Shown one piece after another: positions 8,621 to 18,163 of a DNA stretch of 64,000 nt. The DNA lies in contig NZ_JAIMCB010000002.1 of assembly GCF_025499425.1 (NCBI RefSeq), positions 62,001-126,000 on the forward strand, read 5' to 3'. Source of the DNA: Acidiferrimicrobium sp. IK (GTDB lineage Bacteria; Actinomycetota; Acidimicrobiia; Acidimicrobiales; Palsa-688). The notes beneath the pieces are model-generated. The model saw only the letters and a list, made by a program, of their open reading frames with translations, did no database searches and was not told the origin of the DNA. Position 1 is the stretch's first letter. Each line of letters begins with the position of its first letter. A program made the translations under genes and the position numbers.

Positions 8621-9463
8621 ATGGACCTCGTGGACATCACCTACAGCCCCATGGACGGCTTCGCCGAGATCGTGCTGGACCGGCCCGATGCCCTCAATCC
8701 GATCTCGGCCGCCTCCGGGGGAACCCGGGACCAGATCCTCGCTGCTCTGGCCATGGCCGAGGCCGACCCGGCGGTCGGCGCCGCGGTCATCCGCGGTGCC
8801 GGGCGGGCATTCTCGGCGGGGGGCGACCTGACGGGCAACGCCCGGCGCGAGTCCGCCGCCGAAGAGCTCGGCTTCGTCGAGGGCGCCGCTCGTTTCCACG
8901 CCGCCCTGCGGGCGACACGCATCCCCGTCGTCGCCGCCGTCCACGGCTACTGCCTGGGCGCGGCGCTCGGGCTGGTGGCGGCCTGCGACCTCGTCGTCGC
9001 CTCGCACGAAGCCCGCTTCGGTCTGCCCGAGGGTCGGCTGGGCCTCGTAGGGGCAACCCCGCTGGTGCCGGTCATCGGCCGGCAGTGGGCCAAGTACCTG
9101 ATCATGACCGGCGAGATGATCGGCGCCGAGCAGGCGGCCCGGATCGGCCTGGTCCTAACCGTCGTGGCGGCCGACGGGCTCGTCGAGCGGGCTCGGGACC
9201 TCGCCGGTCGCCTGGCCCGGATGCCCTCGGAGGCGATCGCGCTCAACAAGCGAGCCATCGACGCTACCGCTGACGGCATCGAGTCGGGCGGGTTGGCGAC
9301 GGGCGTGGCTCACGACGCGGTCACCTTGGCGAACTCATCGCGGGCGATGGCTCCCGACGGGCGCCCTTTTCGCGACATCATCGCTGCGGAGGGCATGGAC
9401 GGGCTGAAGAAGGCCCGGGCGCAGCAGTGGGACACCCCGTGGCTGGTGTCCCCGACGGCCTAG
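8621..9463 (+). CDS. enoyl-CoA hydratase/isomerase (crotonase) family
   Basis: A 280-residue crotonase-fold protein. The oxyanion-hole segments are R-A-F-S-A-G-G-D-L (about residues 65-73) and G-Y-C-L-G-A-A-L-G. The first catalytic glutamate position of classical hydratases reads L-V-A-A-C-D-L-V-V, and the second reads G-L-P-E-G-R-L-G-L, so one acidic residue is kept. It would act on an acyl-CoA intermediate made by the nearby CoA ligases. TGAGGTGG precedes the ATG. The exact reaction (hydration, isomerisation or hydrolysis) is not determined. Confidence 0.86.
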   Translation: MDLVDITYSPMDGFAEIVLDRPDALNPISAASGGTRDQILAALAMAEADPAVGAAVIRGAGRAFSAGGDLTGNARRESAAEELGFVEGAARFHAALRATRIPVVAAVHGYCLGAALGLVAACDLVVASHEARFGLPEGRLGLVGATPLVPVIGRQWAKYLIMTGEMIGAEQAARIGLVLTVVAADGLVERARDLAGRLARMPSEAIALNKRAIDATADGIESGGLATGVAHDAVTLANSSRAMAPDGRPFRDIIAAEGMDGLKKARAQQWDTPWLVSPTA

Positions 9464-9597
9464 TCAGTCGCCCTGCGACCATGTCGGGCGGATGTCCATC
9501 GCCGCCCGATACCGAGCCTCCGTTGTCCGGCGCAGACTTGGTCCCTAACCTCCAAACCGGCTGGACAACCCGGCCAACGTACGCTCGGGAGGCGCCC

Positions 9598-10743
9598 GTG
9601 ACCCTTGCTGACCACCTCGAACGCAACCTCCTCGAGATCCCGATCCCCCCGTCGGGCCGAGTCGATGTCTACTCCGGAGTCGCTCGCCTGTCCGGCGCGA
9701 CGTGGGCGTCGGAGGTCCGCCGCAAGGGCCACACGCCCACCACCGCCGTGCTCATCGTGCACCCGACCGCCAACTTCCTCGGACACTACGCACTGCCCAC
9801 GCTGGCCGAGCTCGGAGTCGGGGCGGTCGGGATGACCACCCGCTACGTAGCCAACGACTCGAGCATGGTCCTCGAGAACTGCCTGCTCGACATCGCATCG
9901 GCCATCCTGACGCTGCGCCAGCGGGGCTACGAGCGGGTCGTCCTGGTCGGCAACTCGGGAGGCGGCTCGATCGTCCCCTACTACCAGGCCCAGTCGGAGC
10001 GCCCCTCGGTGACCACGCCCCCGGGCGGGGTGGGACCCGATCTGACCGCCGCGGACCTGCCGGCGGCGGACGCCGTGGTCCTCTTGATGGCACACGTGTC
10101 GCGGGCCAAGCTGAGCACGGAGTGGCTCGACCCGGCGATCATCGACGAGGGGGCACCGTTCCAGCGCGACCCGGCGCTCGATGCCTTCGACCCGGACAAC
10201 GGCCCCCCCTACACGCCGGAGTTCGTCGAGCGGTACCGGTCGGCGCAGCTGGAGCGCAACCGCCGGATCACCGAGTGGGCGGAGCGCCAGCTGAACGCCA
10301 TCGGCAGCGCCCGGCACTTCCCTGCCGGCCTCGACGACCTGGCGTTCGTCGTGCACGGGACGTCGGCAGACCTGCGCTTCCTCGACCCGACCGTCGACGC
10401 CAGCGATCGGGCCGTCGGCTCTACCCTCTGGGGCCGCCCGGAGGTCGCCAACTACCTGCCGGCGGGCATCAGCCGTTTCACGACGCTGCGCTCATGGATC
10501 AACCAGTGGTCATTCGACCGCACCAACGGCAACGCCCTGCTGTGGCTACCCAAGCTCGAGACCCCGGTGCTGGTCATCGGCGGGTCGGCCGACTCGGGAT
10601 CCCCTCCGTCGGTTTTCACCCAGCTCTACGACGCGGTCGGCACGGCTCGACGGGAGCTGCTCGTCCTCGAAGGGGCGACCCACTACTACGAGAACCAACC
10701 GGAGCTGTTGCGCCAGGCCTGCGAAGCAATCGTGGCCTGGTGA
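9598..10743 (+). CDS. alpha/beta hydrolase
   Basis: A 381-residue alpha/beta hydrolase. The nucleophile elbow is V-L-V-G-N-S-G-G-G-S-I (G-x-S-x-G), the early strand A-L-I-V-H-P-T-A-N-F-L-G precedes the oxyanion hole, and a late G-A-T-H-Y-Y-E-N supplies the histidine. The GTG at 9598 is chosen because GGGAGG lies 5 nt upstream; an earlier in-frame ATG would overlap the hydratase gene. The next gene follows after 29 nt and then overlaps the third, so the hydrolase, VOC protein and CoA ligase form an operon. The substrate is unknown, but an ester or thioester of the same pathway is plausible. Confidence 0.85.
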   Translation: MTLADHLERNLLEIPIPPSGRVDVYSGVARLSGATWASEVRRKGHTPTTAVLIVHPTANFLGHYALPTLAELGVGAVGMTTRYVANDSSMVLENCLLDIASAILTLRQRGYERVVLVGNSGGGSIVPYYQAQSERPSVTTPPGGVGPDLTAADLPAADAVVLLMAHVSRAKLSTEWLDPAIIDEGAPFQRDPALDAFDPDNGPPYTPEFVERYRSAQLERNRRITEWAERQLNAIGSARHFPAGLDDLAFVVHGTSADLRFLDPTVDASDRAVGSTLWGRPEVANYLPAGISRFTTLRSWINQWSFDRTNGNALLWLPKLETPVLVIGGSADSGSPPSVFTQLYDAVGTARRELLVLEGATHYYENQPELLRQACEAIVAW

Positions 10744-10772
10744 GCGGCACGGGACCAGCCACGGAGGACACG

Positions 10773-11390
10773 ATGATCGACCAGACCGCCACCCCGGCGG
10801 CGGACGCCACTGGCGCCGTCGCCGTTAGCGACGCCGAGGCGCCGATGCGCCTGAACCACCTGGCGTACGTCACCCACGACACCCGGGCCACCGTCGACTT
10901 CTACACCCGGGTAATGCGGATGCCGCTCACCGAAGCGGTGATGAACAGCCAGGTGCCCTCGACCGGGGACCCCTTCCCCTACGTCCACTTCTTCTTCCGC
11001 ATGCAGGACGGCTCGACGATCGCTTTCTTCGAGGCCGTCGGCCTCCCGGAGCGCTCAGCCCCCAGCCACCAGGCCTACGACACCTTCGATCACCTCGCCT
11101 TGGAGGCGGCCGACACCGACGAGGTCGACCGGTGGCGCGACCACCTGTTGGCCGAGGGCGTCGATGTCCTCGGGCCCATCGACCACGGGATCATCTACAG
11201 CATCTACTTCCACGACCCGAACGGGATCCGCCTCGAGATCACGACGCCTCTCGTGGCCGACTGGAACGACCGGCCTGCCTCCGCCAAGGCCATCGTGGAT
11301 GCATGGCTGGCCACCAAGGAAAGCGGCGTCGCCGCGGACCTGCCGGACCGGCTGAGGGCCCTCATCGCGTCGAACGAACACTCAAAGTGA
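10773..11390 (+). CDS. VOC (glyoxalase/dioxygenase-fold) family protein
   Basis: A 205-residue single-domain VOC protein. R-L-N-H-L-A-Y-V-T-H-D begins the first beta-alpha-beta-beta-beta module with its metal-binding histidine. The second module has D-H-L-A-L-E-A-A and ends S-I-Y-F-H-D-P-N-G-I-R-L-E-I-T, supplying the typical H and E ligands. Members are lyases, isomerases or extradiol dioxygenases. The ATG has GGAGG at 10763-10767. The stop codon overlaps the GTG of the following CoA ligase. Confidence 0.85.
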   Translation: MIDQTATPAADATGAVAVSDAEAPMRLNHLAYVTHDTRATVDFYTRVMRMPLTEAVMNSQVPSTGDPFPYVHFFFRMQDGSTIAFFEAVGLPERSAPSHQAYDTFDHLALEAADTDEVDRWRDHLLAEGVDVLGPIDHGIIYSIYFHDPNGIRLEITTPLVADWNDRPASAKAIVDAWLATKESGVAADLPDRLRALIASNEHSK

Positions 11391-13492
11391 GCATCGCCGC
11401 CGACGACGGCCCCACTTCCCTGGGCCGGCTGCTCTCGCCCCGCTCGGTGGCGCTGGTCGGCGCCAGCGAGGGACGGACCATGTCCGACGTCGCCGTCTCC
11501 CACCTGCAGAACGCGGGCGTGGACCTGCACCTGGTGAACGCGCGCAGCGCCACCGCCTACGGGCTGGCCACGGTACCGAGCCTGTCTGCGATCGGCACCC
11601 CGGTCGACGCGGTGCTGACCCTGATCGGGGCGAAGGCGACCGCGGACGTCGTCGACGAGGCCGGCGCCCTGGGCTGCGCAGGCCTGGTCCTGGTCGCCAG
11701 CGGCTTCGCCGAGGTTGGCCCCGACGGCGTCGGACTCCAAGGCCGTATCGTCGACGCCTGCCACCGCTACGGCATGGCCGCCGTCGGCCCCAACTGCACG
11801 GGCTTTGCCAACATCTCCGAAGGGGTGTCCCTGTTCACGGGCATGCCGGTGGCGCTGCGGCCAGGACCGCTGAGCATCGTGTCGCAGAGCGGCTACTTGA
11901 TGCGCGCCGCCATGGTCGCAGCACGCGAACGCAACCTCGGCGTACGCCTGGCCGTGTCATCCGGCAACGAAGCGGTCACCGGTCTCGCCGACTACATCGA
12001 CTTCCTGGCCGCCGACCCCGAGACCACGGTCATATGCCTGGTACTCGAGACGATCCGGGACCGGGAAGGCTTCTTCGCCGCGGTAGGCCGGGCCCGGGCG
12101 GCCGGCAAGCCGATCATCGCGTTGAAGCTCGGCCACAGCGACCGGGGCCGCGACATCATGCAGTCCCACACCGGAGCGATCGCCACCGAAGCGTGGGTGT
12201 ACGAAGTCGGGTTGCGCCAGGCCGGCGTCGTCCTGGCCGAGGACCTCGAGGGCCTCTTGGACCGGGCCCAGCTCCTTGTGCAGCTGCCGCGGGAGCGGTG
12301 GCGCGTCACCCGCAACGTGGCCCTCATCGCTTCCTCGGGCGGGGTCGCAGCGCTGGCCAGCGACATCGTTACCAGCGAAGGCGTCGACCTGCCGGCCCTC
12401 GACGACCTTCGCGAGCGGGTCCGCCAGACCATCCCCACCGCCCCCTACGCCAACCCCCTCGATCTCACCGGCTTCGCGGTCGAACCGCCCTCGGTCGTGG
12501 AGGACCTGGTCGAGATCTTCACCGCGTCCGACGACGTGGATGCCCTGGTGGTCGGCTGGTGGACCGGCGACGAGGACGCTCGCCGAGCCGAGATGTTCCT
12601 GGAGCCGCTGCGCAACGTGGCCGGGCGAACCGACACGCCTCTCATCATCACCACGGTCGAGGAATCGCGGATCGGCACGTGGACCACCGACGCAGCCCAG
12701 GGGCTTGTCGCTTGCACCCGGGGGCTGCGGGGCACCGCTCGCGCCCTTGCGGCCATGGCCGAGCATGTCGGGTTCCGTGGCGGCCCGCTCGGCACTCCAC
12801 TCCTGCGGGACCCCCTCCCCCGCCCGGCGACCGTCAACTCCGCGGCCGGCCCGATCGTCGGGTTCGCCGACAGCCTCCGGCTCCTCGCGGAGGCGGGCGT
12901 CCCGGTCGCCGCTCCGATCATCGCCGACGGTCCAGGCGGCCTGGCTGACGCCGACCTGAGCGGCCTCGGCGATGCTGCAGTCGTCAAGCTGGCCGACGTC
13001 CCCCACCGCACCGAGATGGGGGCGGTCCGCGTCGGGGTTCCCTCGGCGGACCTCCTCGCCGTGGCCGAGGACCTCGACGCCATCGCCCGGCGCGAGGGCG
13101 TCCCTCCCACCCTTGCGATCCAGCCCCTGGTCACCGGCCGCGGCGAGGCGTTCATCGGCGGACGCAACCGGACCGATCTCGGGGCGATCATCGTGGTGGG
13201 TCTGGGCGGGGTCCTGGTGGAGCTCACCGGTCGCCCGATCGGTCGCCTTCTGCCGGCAACCACCGAGGACATCGAGGCAATGCTCGACGAGCTGGGAGCC
13301 GGCACCGTCTTCGCCGGCCTGCGAGGTCAGGAGGCCTGGGACCGCAAGGCCCTGGCCGCAGCCGTGGCCGGCGTGGCCGAGCTGATGACCCGAGCGCCGT
13401 GGCTGGAGTCGATCGACGTCAACCCGCTGATCTGTGACGAGCGGGGGTGCACCGCCGTCGATGCGTTGCTCGTCATGACTCCGGAAACCTGA
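11387..13492 (+). CDS. ADP-forming acyl-CoA synthetase (acetate-CoA ligase family)
   Basis: A 701-residue fusion of the alpha and beta parts of an NDP-forming acyl-CoA synthetase. Residues about 10-130 are a CoA-binding Rossmann domain (S-V-A-L-V-G-A-S). About 140-300 is the succinyl-CoA-ligase-like core with V-G-P-N-C-T-G and Q-S-H-T-G-A-I, whose His261 is the expected phosphohistidine. About 480-700 is an ATP-grasp domain (A-A-V-V-K-L-A, H-R-T-E-M-G-A-V). It makes acyl-CoA from acid, ATP and CoA with ADP release. It starts with GTG in a GTGA overlap with the VOC stop, so it is translationally coupled. The acid preference is unknown. Confidence 0.9.
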   Translation: MSIAADDGPTSLGRLLSPRSVALVGASEGRTMSDVAVSHLQNAGVDLHLVNARSATAYGLATVPSLSAIGTPVDAVLTLIGAKATADVVDEAGALGCAGLVLVASGFAEVGPDGVGLQGRIVDACHRYGMAAVGPNCTGFANISEGVSLFTGMPVALRPGPLSIVSQSGYLMRAAMVAARERNLGVRLAVSSGNEAVTGLADYIDFLAADPETTVICLVLETIRDREGFFAAVGRARAAGKPIIALKLGHSDRGRDIMQSHTGAIATEAWVYEVGLRQAGVVLAEDLEGLLDRAQLLVQLPRERWRVTRNVALIASSGGVAALASDIVTSEGVDLPALDDLRERVRQTIPTAPYANPLDLTGFAVEPPSVVEDLVEIFTASDDVDALVVGWWTGDEDARRAEMFLEPLRNVAGRTDTPLIITTVEESRIGTWTTDAAQGLVACTRGLRGTARALAAMAEHVGFRGGPLGTPLLRDPLPRPATVNSAAGPIVGFADSLRLLAEAGVPVAAPIIADGPGGLADADLSGLGDAAVVKLADVPHRTEMGAVRVGVPSADLLAVAEDLDAIARREGVPPTLAIQPLVTGRGEAFIGGRNRTDLGAIIVVGLGGVLVELTGRPIGRLLPATTEDIEAMLDELGAGTVFAGLRGQEAWDRKALAAAVAGVAELMTRAPWLESIDVNPLICDERGCTAVDALLVMTPET

Positions 13493-13504
13493 CCACCTGC
13501 GGTG

Positions 13505-14551
13505 TCAGCGGTGAGGGTCGACCATGATCTTCACGTGGCGATCGGGATGGTGGAGCAGCTCTTCGAGGCCGTCGCCAACGAGTTCTTCGAGGCCGATCTC
13601 ATCGCTGATCATGCCGGCGTCCACCCGCCCCGAGGCCAGCAGGGCCAAGGCGGCGGGGAAGTCGACGGCGGGTTCGTAGGTCATTGTGAAGCGCAGGTCC
13701 AGTTCCTTGGCCATGCACCGTCCCATGTCCAAGGCGCTCCGATGCTGCCAACCGGCCACGTTGACAAGCGCGCCTCGCTGGCGCAGGGCGCTGAGCGCGT
13801 CGTCGAGGGCCCGGTCCGACCCTGTGGTGTCGAACACCACGTCAACCCCGGGGCTGGTGAGGTCCCGGCACACCGAAGATGCCCGCTCGACCGAGGGGTC
13901 GGCGACGGCTGTCGCCCCGAAGCGAAGGGCCGCAGCGCGCCGCGATACCGACAGGTCCGACGCCACGACCAAGGCGGCGCCAGCCGCCCGGGCGCACTGG
14001 AGGACGGCCAGTCCGACCGGGCCGGTACCGAGGACGAGCACTGTCGACCCGAGTGGCATCGGCGCCCGCCGAACCGCGTGAACGGCCACCGCGACCGGTT
14101 CGGTCAGCGCAGCAGCCCGGAGGTCCAACTCGTCTGGGACCGAGAACAGGCTGCGGGCCGACACGACGGCGCGGGGAGCAAGGCCGCCGTGAAGCGGCTG
14201 TCGGTAGCCCCCGTAGATAGCCAGGCGCCGGCACAGGTTCGGCCACCCCTGTGTACAGGGCCAGCACTCCCCGCACCATTCGATGGGCGCCACCGCCACC
14301 CGGTCGCCCTCGAACACGGTTGTGACCCCCTCCCCCACTTCTCTGACCGTTCCCGCGAACTCGTGGCCCAACACCACGCCGGGCACGTGCATCGCAGCAC
14401 CCCCAGTGTCCGACCCGACGTAGGTGTGGAGATCACTCCCGCAGATCCCGTTGCGGTCCACCTCAATCACCACCTGCCCCGCGCCGACCGACGGTGTCGC
14501 CACGTCCTCGATTCGGATGTCGCGCGGGCCGTAGTACACCGCCGCCCGCAT
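13505..14551 (-). CDS. zinc-dependent alcohol dehydrogenase (threonine/butanediol dehydrogenase-like MDR)
   Basis: A 348-residue medium-chain dehydrogenase. The catalytic zinc site is seen in N-G-I-C-G-S-D-L-H and G-H-E-F-A-G. The structural zinc lobe has four cysteines in C-G-E-C-W-P-C-T-Q-G-W-P-N-L-C. The NAD(P)-binding fold is V-L-V-L-G-T-G-P-V-G-L. Two adjacent ATGs exist (14554 and 14551). GGAGG is 4 nt before the second, and family members start M-R-A-A, so 14551 is used. It would oxidise a secondary alcohol or diol. It is convergent with the CoA ligase operon. Confidence 0.88.
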   Translation of the reverse strand: MRAAVYYGPRDIRIEDVATPSVGAGQVVIEVDRNGICGSDLHTYVGSDTGGAAMHVPGVVLGHEFAGTVREVGEGVTTVFEGDRVAVAPIEWCGECWPCTQGWPNLCRRLAIYGGYRQPLHGGLAPRAVVSARSLFSVPDELDLRAAALTEPVAVAVHAVRRAPMPLGSTVLVLGTGPVGLAVLQCARAAGAALVVASDLSVSRRAAALRFGATAVADPSVERASSVCRDLTSPGVDVVFDTTGSDRALDDALSALRQRGALVNVAGWQHRSALDMGRCMAKELDLRFTMTYEPAVDFPAALALLASGRVDAGMISDEIGLEELVGDGLEELLHHPDRHVKIMVDPHR

Positions 14552-14678
14552 CATCCCTCCACCCCCGGCAACCACACTATTGAGGTTAGACCCCGCCGCC
14601 TGCCGCACGCCTTTCAGTGACCATGCCGGCTGCGACCACCTACCCCGACACAGCACGACCGGCCTAGTGTCTCGGGCT

Positions 14679-15092
14679 ATGACCGCGGACGAGCGTGGCG
14701 CCGTTGAGGGAAGCCACTGGGTGTTCGATCTTGACGGCACCCTGGTGGACGGGCTCGCGGCCACCAGTCTGAGGCCAGGGGCCGCCGCCTTGCTCGACCG
14801 CTTGGGCCTCGCTGGCGCACGGGTCTTCCTCTGGAGTGCAGGCGGGGCGGCATACGCGAGCAGAGTCGCCGAGGGGTTGGGAATCGCCCACTGGTTCGCC
14901 GCTGTCGCCGACAAGGAGCCCGGTGCGGACGGGCGCTGGGTGCTCCCCAGGGAGTGGGCGTCGGGCCACGAGGTCGTCTGTGTCGATGACGAGCCCGGCC
15001 GCCTTCCTCACGGCGTCCGCATCGTCGCGGTCCGACCCTGGCTTGGGGCGACGAGCGACGCTGTGCTAGACGGCGTCGCCGCATGCCAGTAG
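14679..15092 (+). CDS. small HAD-like hydrolase
   Basis: A 137-residue HAD-superfamily protein. Motif I is W-V-F-D-L-D-G-T-L-V, with nucleophile and acid/base aspartates. Motif II is F-L-W-S-A-G-G. The motif IV region reads V-V-C-V-D-D-E-P-G-R-L. No cap domain is evident, so it may act on a larger substrate or a phosphopeptide. There is no Shine-Dalgarno, but TAGTGT lies 8 nt before ATG 14679, supporting a leaderless start and excluding a longer upstream extension. Function is unassigned. Confidence 0.72.
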   Translation: MTADERGAVEGSHWVFDLDGTLVDGLAATSLRPGAAALLDRLGLAGARVFLWSAGGAAYASRVAEGLGIAHWFAAVADKEPGADGRWVLPREWASGHEVVCVDDEPGRLPHGVRIVAVRPWLGATSDAVLDGVAACQ

Positions 15093-15139
15093 GCCGGCCG
15101 GCGACAGACCAGCCCGGCTGATGATCGAAGCGGCTGTTG

Positions 15140-15170
15140 ACCGGAGGCGTCCCCTCGGGACGCCTCCGGT
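15140..15170. terminator. strong bidirectional hairpin between convergent genes
   Basis: A perfect 14-bp GC-rich stem (ACCGGAGGCGTCCC and its complement) closes on a 3-nt CTC loop, 48 nt after the HAD stop and 17 nt before the end of the leftward substrate-binding-protein gene. There is no T-tract, as is common in actinobacteria. The position suits transcription termination in both directions. Confidence 0.8.
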
Positions 15171-15186
15171 CACGCCTACCGGCCTC

Positions 15187-16467
15187 TCAGGTGGATGCTT
15201 TGAGCCCTGGGATCCTCGTGCCGCAGATCGGGCCAGCGCCGCTGATCGTGGTGAAAGTCGATCCCGAGAGCTTGGCCACATACATGCAATCGCCCGGCCC
15301 GACGGAGCCGGCGACGTTGCCGAACTGCGAGAAGTCGAGGGTGTGCGTGCCGTACAGGCCGAAGCCGTCGAAGTCCGTCACTTCGCGCAGTGCAGTCATG
15401 AATGACGAGGTGGTCGGCGACGCGCCGCCCTTCAGCAGGCCCGACGTCAGTCCGGCCACAGCCAGGTAAGCCTCGTACTCGGAGAAGGTGGGGATGGTCG
15501 TGACGTTGGCATAGCTCTTCAACGCGGCTTGGAACTGCTTCGTGCCTGGCGTGTTGAGGTCGACCGTGGCGGCGGTCGTCTCGAAGTCGATGCCTTGGGC
15601 GGCCTGCACCCCCGCCGGAGACTGGAGCAAGTCCCCGCCATAGCCAGTGGGACTGAGGAACACTTTTGGCTTCGCTCCGAGAGCGAGCAGCGCGGCATAC
15701 AGGGCAAAGGACGTGCTCGGCACGACCGGGACATAGACGCCGTCGACCCCGGCCGCTTTCATGGCGATGGCCAGCGGTTGTACGTCGGTGCTCCCGAAGG
15801 GAAAGTTCAGGTTTTGGTAGGCAATCGAGATGCCGGCGGTTGAGGCCGACTGCGCGGCGCCGGCGGCTGCCTCCCTGGCCGTCGCCGAGACCCCATAGCC
15901 GACGACGCCGATCTTGGTCACGCCCTGGCTCTTCATGAAGGCGCCGATGGTGGTCGACACACCCGAGTAGTCCACGCTGCCGGCGACGTCGAACAGGTTC
16001 GACAGCGCTCCGGTCGACCACTCCGGCCCGTCGAAGCCTCCGCCAATCACCGGGATGTGCTGTTGGAAGAGGTACTGCGCTGCGCCGTAGAAGTCGGAGC
16101 TGACTTCGAGGATGGCGAAGACGTGGTCCTGCTCGACTAGCTTCTGCGCCGCAGCCAGGGCCCCAGCCGGCGTGGACTGGGTGTCGGCCATTACGTATTG
16201 GATCTTCAGGCCCTTGGTTGCCGCGACGCCGATCCCCGCTTTGATCCCCGACTCCGTCCCTTGAAATCCGGATGCGGCCGCTCCGGTGGAATCGGTCATA
16301 ACCCCGACTTTTACCGTCGTTGTTGCGCTCGTGCCAGTAGATCCGCCGCCACTTCCCGGTGTTGCAGTCGTGGCACTGGTGCTAGCGGATTTTCCGCTCC
16401 CGCACGCAGCCGTGGCCATTGCCAGCGCCGCGGCGACGCCGGCCCCCCTTAAAAGTGCTGAACGCAC
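15187..16467 (-). CDS. ABC transporter substrate-binding lipoprotein, branched-chain amino acid type
   Basis: A 426-residue periplasmic-binding-protein type 1 receptor (LivK/Peripla_BP_6 family). The N-terminus M-R-S-A-L-L-R-G-A-G-V-A-A-A-L is a signal sequence ending in the lipobox T-A-A-C, followed by a Ser/Thr/Gly linker. The mature domain starts T-V-K-V-G-V-M-T-D-S-T-G. The GTG start has GGGGGGAAA upstream. It lies 131 nt downstream of the livF-type gene on the same strand, so it is probably in the same transcription unit. In this catabolic setting it may capture an aromatic or other organic acid instead of leucine; that is inference. Confidence 0.9.
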   Translation of the reverse strand: MRSALLRGAGVAAALAMATAACGSGKSASTSATTATPGSGGGSTGTSATTTVKVGVMTDSTGAAASGFQGTESGIKAGIGVAATKGLKIQYVMADTQSTPAGALAAAQKLVEQDHVFAILEVSSDFYGAAQYLFQQHIPVIGGGFDGPEWSTGALSNLFDVAGSVDYSGVSTTIGAFMKSQGVTKIGVVGYGVSATAREAAAGAAQSASTAGISIAYQNLNFPFGSTDVQPLAIAMKAAGVDGVYVPVVPSTSFALYAALLALGAKPKVFLSPTGYGGDLLQSPAGVQAAQGIDFETTAATVDLNTPGTKQFQAALKSYANVTTIPTFSEYEAYLAVAGLTSGLLKGGASPTTSSFMTALREVTDFDGFGLYGTHTLDFSQFGNVAGSVGPGDCMYVAKLSGSTFTTISGAGPICGTRIPGLKAST

Positions 16468-16598
16468 GTATTTCCCCCCTGATAGCGGATTCGATAGAAC
16501 CCGCCATCAACGTAGTAGCAACGTTCCCTCGCTACAACCGTTCCGACTGTCAGCGAGATGTCGGTCCCGGGGTCCCCTGCTCGACCGCGGACTGGCCG

Positions 16599-17366
16599 CT
16601 ACGCCACCTCGGACGAATCGCTGCCGAGATAGCGGGCGGCGACCTCGCCGGCTGCCGCGTTGGCGGGACCTGACCAGGCTTGGGTGCCCCGTTCGAGGAT
16701 GAGGCAGGAGTCGGCGAAGCCGAGAGCGCGGTGCACGAATTGCTCGATCATGAGGACGCTGACGCCGGCTTGTTGGGCTTTGGCCAGCGAGTCGAAAACG
16801 ACGTCGACCATGCGGGGGGCGAGACCGAGTGACATCTCATCGGCGATGATCAGCTTGGGTGAGGTGGCCAAGGCCCGGGCGAGGGAGAGCATCTGCTGCT
16901 CGCCGCCAGAGAGCAGCCCGGCCCGTTGACGGCGGCGTTGGCCGAGCACGGGGAACAGCTCGCAGGCTCGTTCGATGGCGTCGCGGCGTTGGGGCCTGCC
17001 CTCGATCTCCGACACGGCCATGCGCAAGTTGTCGATAACCGAGAGGGCAGGGAAAACGCCGCGCCCTTCGGGGAGATGGATGATCCCGGCCTTGCGTATG
17101 ACATGGGGTGCGCGGCCAGTGAGGTCGTGTCCGTCGATCGCGAAGGTGCCGCCGACGGAGGGGATGAGCCCGCTGAGCGCTCGGGCGAGCGAGCTCTTGC
17201 CGGCGCCGTTGGCGCCGAGGACGGTGATGACCTCACCGGCACGGACGTCGAAGCTAATCCCGCTGAGCGCACGGGCGGCGCCGTAGCGGACATCTAGGTC
17301 CCGGACGCTGAGCAACGGGGTTGGGGTCCCGGCATCGGAGGCCCCGCTGGGCTCGGTGGTGGTCAT
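16599..17366 (-). CDS. ABC transporter ATP-binding protein, LivF type
   Basis: A 255-residue ATPase. Walker A is L-G-A-N-G-A-G-K-S-S, the signature is L-S-G-G-E-Q-Q-M-L-S-L-A-R-A-L, and Walker B is L-I-I-A-D-E-M-S-L-G-L-A. That is the canonical LivF layout. Its ATG overlaps the stop of the LivG-type gene by 4 nt (ATGA), so the two are translationally coupled. It energises uptake by the fused permease encoded upstream. Confidence 0.92.
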   Translation of the reverse strand: MTTTEPSGASDAGTPTPLLSVRDLDVRYGAARALSGISFDVRAGEVITVLGANGAGKSSLARALSGLIPSVGGTFAIDGHDLTGRAPHVIRKAGIIHLPEGRGVFPALSVIDNLRMAVSEIEGRPQRRDAIERACELFPVLGQRRRQRAGLLSGGEQQMLSLARALATSPKLIIADEMSLGLAPRMVDVVFDSLAKAQQAGVSVLMIEQFVHRALGFADSCLILERGTQAWSGPANAAAGEVAARYLGSDSSEVA

Positions 17367-18163
17367 GCCGGCACCCCCGGGGTAACAGGCTCCTCGCCGA
17401 GGTAGGCGGCCCGCACGGCCGGATCGGAGCGGACTGTCGCCGGGGCGCCGCAGGCGATTCGGACCCCGAAGTCAATGACTGTCACCGTCGAGCACATCGA
17501 GAAGACCAGGTCGACGTCGTGCTCGACGAGCACCAGCGCGACGCCCTGGGCCTCCGACGCGGAACGCAGCACTGCGGCGAGGGCTTCGGTCTCGCCCCGG
17601 TCGAGGCCCGAGGAGGGCTCGTCGAGCAGCACCACCGATGGGCCCACGGCCAAGGCACGGCCGACCTCGATCAGCCGGGCTATCCCGAGCGGGACGCCGA
17701 CTGCGGGACGCCCGGCCACGGGTCCAAGACCCAGCTGCTGGATCAAGGCGTCGATCCGCTCCCTCTCCGCTTTCGTGTTGCGGCGAAGACCGCCCATCGT
17801 GACGAGGTCACCCCAGAGACGCCTCCGGTTGTAGCGCATACGGTCCGCCAGGATCAGGTGCTCCCGGATCGTCAGCCCCGAGAACAGCTCCGGGTGCTGG
17901 AAGGTGCGGGCCAAGCCCCGACGGGCGCGGGCCGGAGTCGGCAACCCAGTGATGTCCTCTCCATCGAGCCACACCGTCCCCGCCGTCGGGCGCAGCAAGC
18001 CTGACAGGACCGCGAACAGGGTGCTCTTGCCCGCGCCGTTGGGTCCAACCAGCCCGCAGATGGCGCCAGGCGCTACCTCCAGGTCCACCTTGTCGAGAGC
18101 GGTCAGCCCTCCGAATTGGACGGTGATGCCATCCGCGCGCAGGCGCATATCAGTGCCGGTCAC
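17363..18163 (-). CDS. ABC transporter ATP-binding protein, LivG type
   Basis: A 266-residue ATPase. Walker A is V-G-P-N-G-A-G-K-S-T, and Walker B is V-V-L-L-D-E-P-S-S-G-L-D. The signature segment reads V-P-L-G-I-A-R-L-I-E-V-G-R-A-L, lacking the canonical S-G-G. LivG-type subunits commonly deviate here, and the partner LivF subunit keeps the canonical form. The ATG overlaps the permease stop by 4 nt. Confidence 0.92.
   Translation of the reverse strand: MTGTDMRLRADGITVQFGGLTALDKVDLEVAPGAICGLVGPNGAGKSTLFAVLSGLLRPTAGTVWLDGEDITGLPTPARARRGLARTFQHPELFSGLTIREHLILADRMRYNRRRLWGDLVTMGGLRRNTKAERERIDALIQQLGLGPVAGRPAVGVPLGIARLIEVGRALAVGPSVVLLDEPSSGLDRGETEALAAVLRSASEAQGVALVLVEHDVDLVFSMCSTVTVIDFGVRIACGAPATVRSDPAVRAAYLGEEPVTPGVPA

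Noticed and set aside
9702-11390. Single 562-codon frame covering the hydrolase and VOC genes
   Set aside because: The first two thirds are an arginine-rich shadow of the hydrolase. Only the part from ATG 10773, with GGAGG, is real.
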